From M30B19 sp041688615 (lineage in GTDB: Bacteria > Planctomycetota > Planctomycetia > Pirellulales > Pirellulaceae): a stretch of DNA of 9,085 nt. Positions 6,905-9,085 of this stretch are shown here, one piece after another (position 1 is the first letter of the stretch; each line of letters begins with the position of its first letter). Where the stretch lies: assembly GCA_041688615.1 (NCBI GenBank), contig JBDNHU010000605.1, forward strand, positions 1-9,085, read 5' to 3'. The position numbers and the translations under genes were made by a program. The notes beneath the pieces are model-generated. The model worked only from the letters and a program-made list of their open reading frames with translations. It was not told where the DNA came from and did not search any database.

Positions 6905-7360
6905 TTATTGGTCTGACAGTCCCTGGACACTTATCGAGAACTGGCGGTCCTTACTCTGTTCCATATCCAACAGGTTGGAACAGAGTTCCTGAACCCGTGG
7001 AATCGCTGTCTGGTTGGCTAATTGACGATAGAACGTGATCAAAGTTCTGTCGAATGACAAGACGCTGGCGAGGATTTGATCCGCGGTCATGTCATCTTGG
7101 AGCGGCATGTCACGCAATGCGTCGTCTACTGCCGCTTCAGGGATGAAGTTCAGCCACGTGTTAAGTATTCCTTTTTCGTGGTCACCTTCGTATCGGGACA
7201 GGGCCTCTTCAAAATTGTGTTCATGGCGGGCCATGTACTTCAACAGCAGCGTCAGTCGCTCGTCGGATTCGTGCTGACTGAACTCAGCAAGTCTGCGGCT
7301 GAGCCTATCGTGATAGGCCCGGATGTGATCAAGAATGTTCTTGATCTGTAACGGCGGCAT
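6905..7360 (-). CDS. Helical-bundle (ferritin-like?) protein next to YeeE/YedE genes
   Basis: The 151-aa product looks all-helical and soluble. The N-terminal helix has ILDHIRAYHDRLSRRLAEF, the second has LLLKYMARHEHNFEEALSRYE (39-58, His46/Glu47/His48/Glu51), and two more helices cover about 92-115 and 120-140. This resembles short proteins I recall beside YeeE/YedE-type genes, sometimes loosely labelled ATPase although no Walker motif is present here. A ferritin-like or hemerythrin-like four-helix bundle is the best structural guess. A complete set of metal ligands (paired ExxH) is not clear, so metal binding is uncertain. The start ATG at 7360 follows GAGGA nine bases upstream. It lies 135 bases downstream of the second YeeE/YedE gene on the same strand, so it may be the last gene of that operon or have its own promoter in the gap. 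Confidence 0.65.
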   Translation of the reverse strand: MPPLQIKNILDHIRAYHDRLSRRLAEFSQHESDERLTLLLKYMARHEHNFEEALSRYEGDHEKGILNTWLNFIPEAAVDDALRDMPLQDDMTADQILASVLSFDRTLITFYRQLANQTAIPRVQELCSNLLDMEQSKDRQFSISVQGLSDQ

Positions 7361-7495
7361 CTTAGTTGTTCCTCGGAGTGTACGTTGACGGAGCTGAAAA
7401 TCGAGACCGTAGCCGCTGGCAGGTTGCTGGCAGATTTGAGGTAAAACAGCGACACGAAAAGACCGTTTAATGCTAAGCTTTGTTGAATAACCACT
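7361..7495. other. 135-bp gap inside the putative sulfur-transport cluster
   Basis: Reading on the minus strand, the gap holds a short direct repeat (CTGCCAGCAACCTGCCAGC) and the ribosome site of the bundle gene. No terminator hairpin or strong promoter is evident, so co-transcription with the upstream genes is possible but not shown. Confidence 0.35.
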
Positions 7496-7957
7496 TTAGT
7501 TTGCGGCTGTGGCAACCGATTGGGTTGGGAAGATTAACAACGCCGCTGCAAGTCCAACGACCGCAATACTGAACGCTTGGAGAAATGGGCTTTTCAGGTA
7601 CTGGCGCTCTCTTGTGGATGTTTTTTCAATCCACTCGCATGGATAGAACGCTGCGACTCCGACGACGCTCAGCAGCAGGACAAACCTCATCTTTGGAAAA
7701 CCGAAGGCAAACGAAGGTTCTGCCTGCAATCCCCAGTGGTAAAGCGGTTTGATCCAGGCAAACATTTCGTTGAAAGCGACGACTCCCAGGATGATGCCGC
7801 CTAGGAAAACCAACGCATCTAGTTTGCTGCTGGCCAGTCCCACCGCTCCGGTGCTCGGGCACCAACCACTCATCACAAAACCGACTCCGATCAACAGGGC
7901 CGCGAACCACGCCAGCGGACTTCCCAGTAGATTCGCTCCATAAAATGGTTCAATCAT
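7496..7957 (-). CDS. YeeE/YedE-type sulfur-compound transporter, second (C-terminal) half
   Basis: The 153-aa membrane protein carries the family signature GWCPSTGAVGLASSKLDALV (31-50), with Cys33 in the position of the GxCPGT cysteine used by YeeE/YedE (TsuA-like) thiosulfate transporters. Four hydrophobic segments lie near residues 14-31, 47-66, 90-106 and 125-143. I chose the ATG at 7957 rather than the longer frame from 8128 because the extra 57 residues only shadow the upstream gene and are not membrane-like. From 7957 the gene overlaps the previous one by 8 bases (ATGATTGA), a classic translational-coupling arrangement. It likely works with the preceding protein as a split transporter in the inner membrane. 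It seems shorter at its N-terminus than second-half partners I know, where extra helices precede the CPGT motif. Confidence 0.75.
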   Translation of the reverse strand: MIEPFYGANLLGSPLAWFAALLIGVGFVMSGWCPSTGAVGLASSKLDALVFLGGIILGVVAFNEMFAWIKPLYHWGLQAEPSFAFGFPKMRFVLLLSVVGVAAFYPCEWIEKTSTRERQYLKSPFLQAFSIAVVGLAAALLIFPTQSVATAAN

Positions 7958-8573
7958 TCCACTGGTTCCGAAACAGAAATGCCGAGGCGTAACCAGCGAC
8001 AAATAGACAGGTGAGGAAAACAAGGCTGCCCGATAGCAATAAGGCACCACTGCCGAGTGCTTGCCCCGATGTGCAACCACGCGCGATGCGACTGGCGTAG
8101 CCCACGATAACGCCGCCGACCAAGGCAAAGATCAGCGGCTTGCCGACGCTAACGCCGCGGCCTGGTTCAACCTGCAGTTGAGCTCTTCTGGCCAGCATGG
8201 CCGAAAACAATCCACCCAAGAACGTGCCAACAAACATAAACACCAGGTAGTAAAGAAGCGGTTGGTCTCCCCACGGCCCAAAGTATTCGGACGCCGCAAC
8301 GCGAGCGGGTGCGATCCATAATTCAAGTTGAGCAGTCAGAGGCGAAGGAGCAGAAGACGCACCCAGTCCGGTGCCAAGCACGGCGTACGATGTCAAAAGA
8401 ACCAAAGCCAGCAGGACGCCGCTGAGATACGGATTCCAATAAGGTTGCGGTAGGCGACTGGAATCGTGCCGGTGCATTTCACGAGTTCCTGGGTAGCGGT
8501 CTTCGGTAATAATGACCCGCGTTCGTTCGATGGTTTGTTCGCTATTTTCCGTTCCATTGGTTTGGGTACTCAT
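7950..8573 (-). CDS. YeeE/YedE-type sulfur-compound transporter, first (N-terminal) half
   Basis: The 207-aa product has a hydrophilic, probably cytoplasmic, N-terminal tail of about 43 residues, then PYWNPYLSGVLLALVLLTSY opening the first helix, further helices at about 106-127 and 147-162, and one at 175-202. The signature ARGCTSGQALGSGA (164-177) holds Cys167, equivalent to the conserved pore cysteine of the YeeE/YedE family, which moves thiosulfate or other reduced sulfur across the inner membrane in characterised members. The exact substrate here is not deducible. The ATG at 8573 lies two bases after the stop of the rhodanese-like gene, and its own stop overlaps the start of the next half-transporter. 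The three genes therefore form one transcription unit coming from beyond the right edge. Confidence 0.8.
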   Translation of the reverse strand: MSTQTNGTENSEQTIERTRVIITEDRYPGTREMHRHDSSRLPQPYWNPYLSGVLLALVLLTSYAVLGTGLGASSAPSPLTAQLELWIAPARVAASEYFGPWGDQPLLYYLVFMFVGTFLGGLFSAMLARRAQLQVEPGRGVSVGKPLIFALVGGVIVGYASRIARGCTSGQALGSGALLLSGSLVFLTCLFVAGYASAFLFRNQWND

Positions 8574-8575
8574 GG

Positions 8576-9085
8576 TTAGCAGCCTGCACTTTTTCGTTTC
8601 GGAGTTACTGTGGGTTCAGGCGAGACAGGGGTTGCAGTTGCTGGCGCGGATGGACGTAGACTCGCTGCGTTGGGACTCACCCAACGGGGACTCCCTTGAT
8701 TGGGACTCGCCATCGCCTGAGCGGACAATCCGATGTTAGATTCATTCCAGTAGGCTTGAACCCCGCCGTACAGTGCTTTCACGTTTCGCTGCGTATTTTG
8801 CGATAGAATGCCTGCCACCATCATTGCAATCGAACCGTCGCGATCTACGATCACCAAGGGCCCAACTCCCGTTAAAAAGCTGGGATTGTCCAAGATGTCT
8901 GCAAGATCAACATTTCGCGAACCGGGAATGTTGTAGTCGGTGAAATGTTCGGCTGGTCGCACATCGATTAACTCAATCGCGGCGGGAATGTCCATGATCA
9001 TTTGCTTGAGTTCGACTGCTGAGAGCCGATCCGCCAGATGGACGTCACGTTTGGAAACGGTGGCCGTGACTCCCTGCTGCTTGGC
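8576..9085 (-). CDS. Rhodanese-like domain protein lacking the active-site cysteine (N-terminus beyond the window)
   Basis: The frame stays open to the right edge, so the ATG at 9001 is internal: upstream codons read VTATVSKRDVHLADRLSAVELKQ and complete the start of the domain. Rhodanese landmarks are ELIDVRPAEHF and YNIPGSRNVDLADIL, and ALYGGVQAYW near the domain end. The loop that should hold the catalytic persulfide cysteine (usually CRxGxRS) reads VDRDGSIAM, with Asp in its place. Sulfur transfer by the usual mechanism is therefore unlikely, unless an earlier rhodanese domain lies outside the window. After the domain comes a Ser/Pro/Ala-rich tail of about 50 residues ending in KRKSAGC, whose final Cys is the only one in the visible part. 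It is the first visible gene of the sulfur cluster and likely acts near the transporter as a sulfur carrier, sensor or scaffold (inference). Confidence 0.75.
   Translation of the reverse strand, partial: AKQQGVTATVSKRDVHLADRLSAVELKQMIMDIPAAIELIDVRPAEHFTDYNIPGSRNVDLADILDNPSFLTGVGPLVIVDRDGSIAMMVAGILSQNTQRNVKALYGGVQAYWNESNIGLSAQAMASPNQGSPRWVSPNAASLRPSAPATATPVSPEPTVTPKRKSAGC

Noticed and set aside
7958..8128. N-terminal extension of the second YeeE/YedE gene
   Set aside because: It overlaps the first half-transporter gene entirely and is not membrane-like. The ATG at 7957 gives the classic ATGATTGA overlap.

Overview
The window looks like chromosomal DNA of a Gram-negative-type environmental bacterium, most likely a planctomycete of the Rhodopirellula/Pirellulales kind. 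This is an inference from moderate GC, loose gene spacing, a small Tyr/Arg/Asn-rich secreted protein, and a decayed gene resembling the carboxypeptidase-regulatory-like proteins common in that phylum. There is no rRNA, tRNA, CRISPR array, integrase or recognisable transposase, so placement rests on gene style alone.

Left part (1-3111). A truncated minus-strand gene with a hydrophobic N-terminus leaves at the left edge. After a 531-bp divergent intergenic region comes the most striking gene: a plus-strand 631-aa secreted protein of the cholesterol-dependent cytolysin (thiol-activated cytolysin, TACY/CDC) family. It keeps the pore-forming core, including the VAYGR and Gly-Gly signatures. Its C-terminal domain is different and lacks the Trp-rich undecapeptide. 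Downstream, on the same strand, is what I read as a decayed gene. It stays in one frame from about 2497 to 3111, broken by three in-frame stops, one of which lies inside a four-copy 11-bp tandem repeat.

Middle part (3062-6589). A minus-strand conserved hypothetical protein of about 230 aa is preceded by a near-perfect 24-bp palindrome lying over a plausible promoter. About 580 bp without a convincing gene follows. Then come a minus-strand two-domain kinase-like protein (aminoglycoside-phosphotransferase-like fold plus P-loop kinase) and a small exported Tyr-rich protein.

Right part (6905-9085). A compact minus-strand cluster is transcribed leftward from beyond the right edge: a rhodanese-like protein without the catalytic cysteine, two split YeeE/YedE-type membrane proteins (2-bp gap, then 8-bp overlap) and, after 135 bp, a helical-bundle protein that may be ferritin-like. 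The set suggests uptake and handling of a reduced sulfur compound. The toxin region and the sulfur cluster are not evidently linked.
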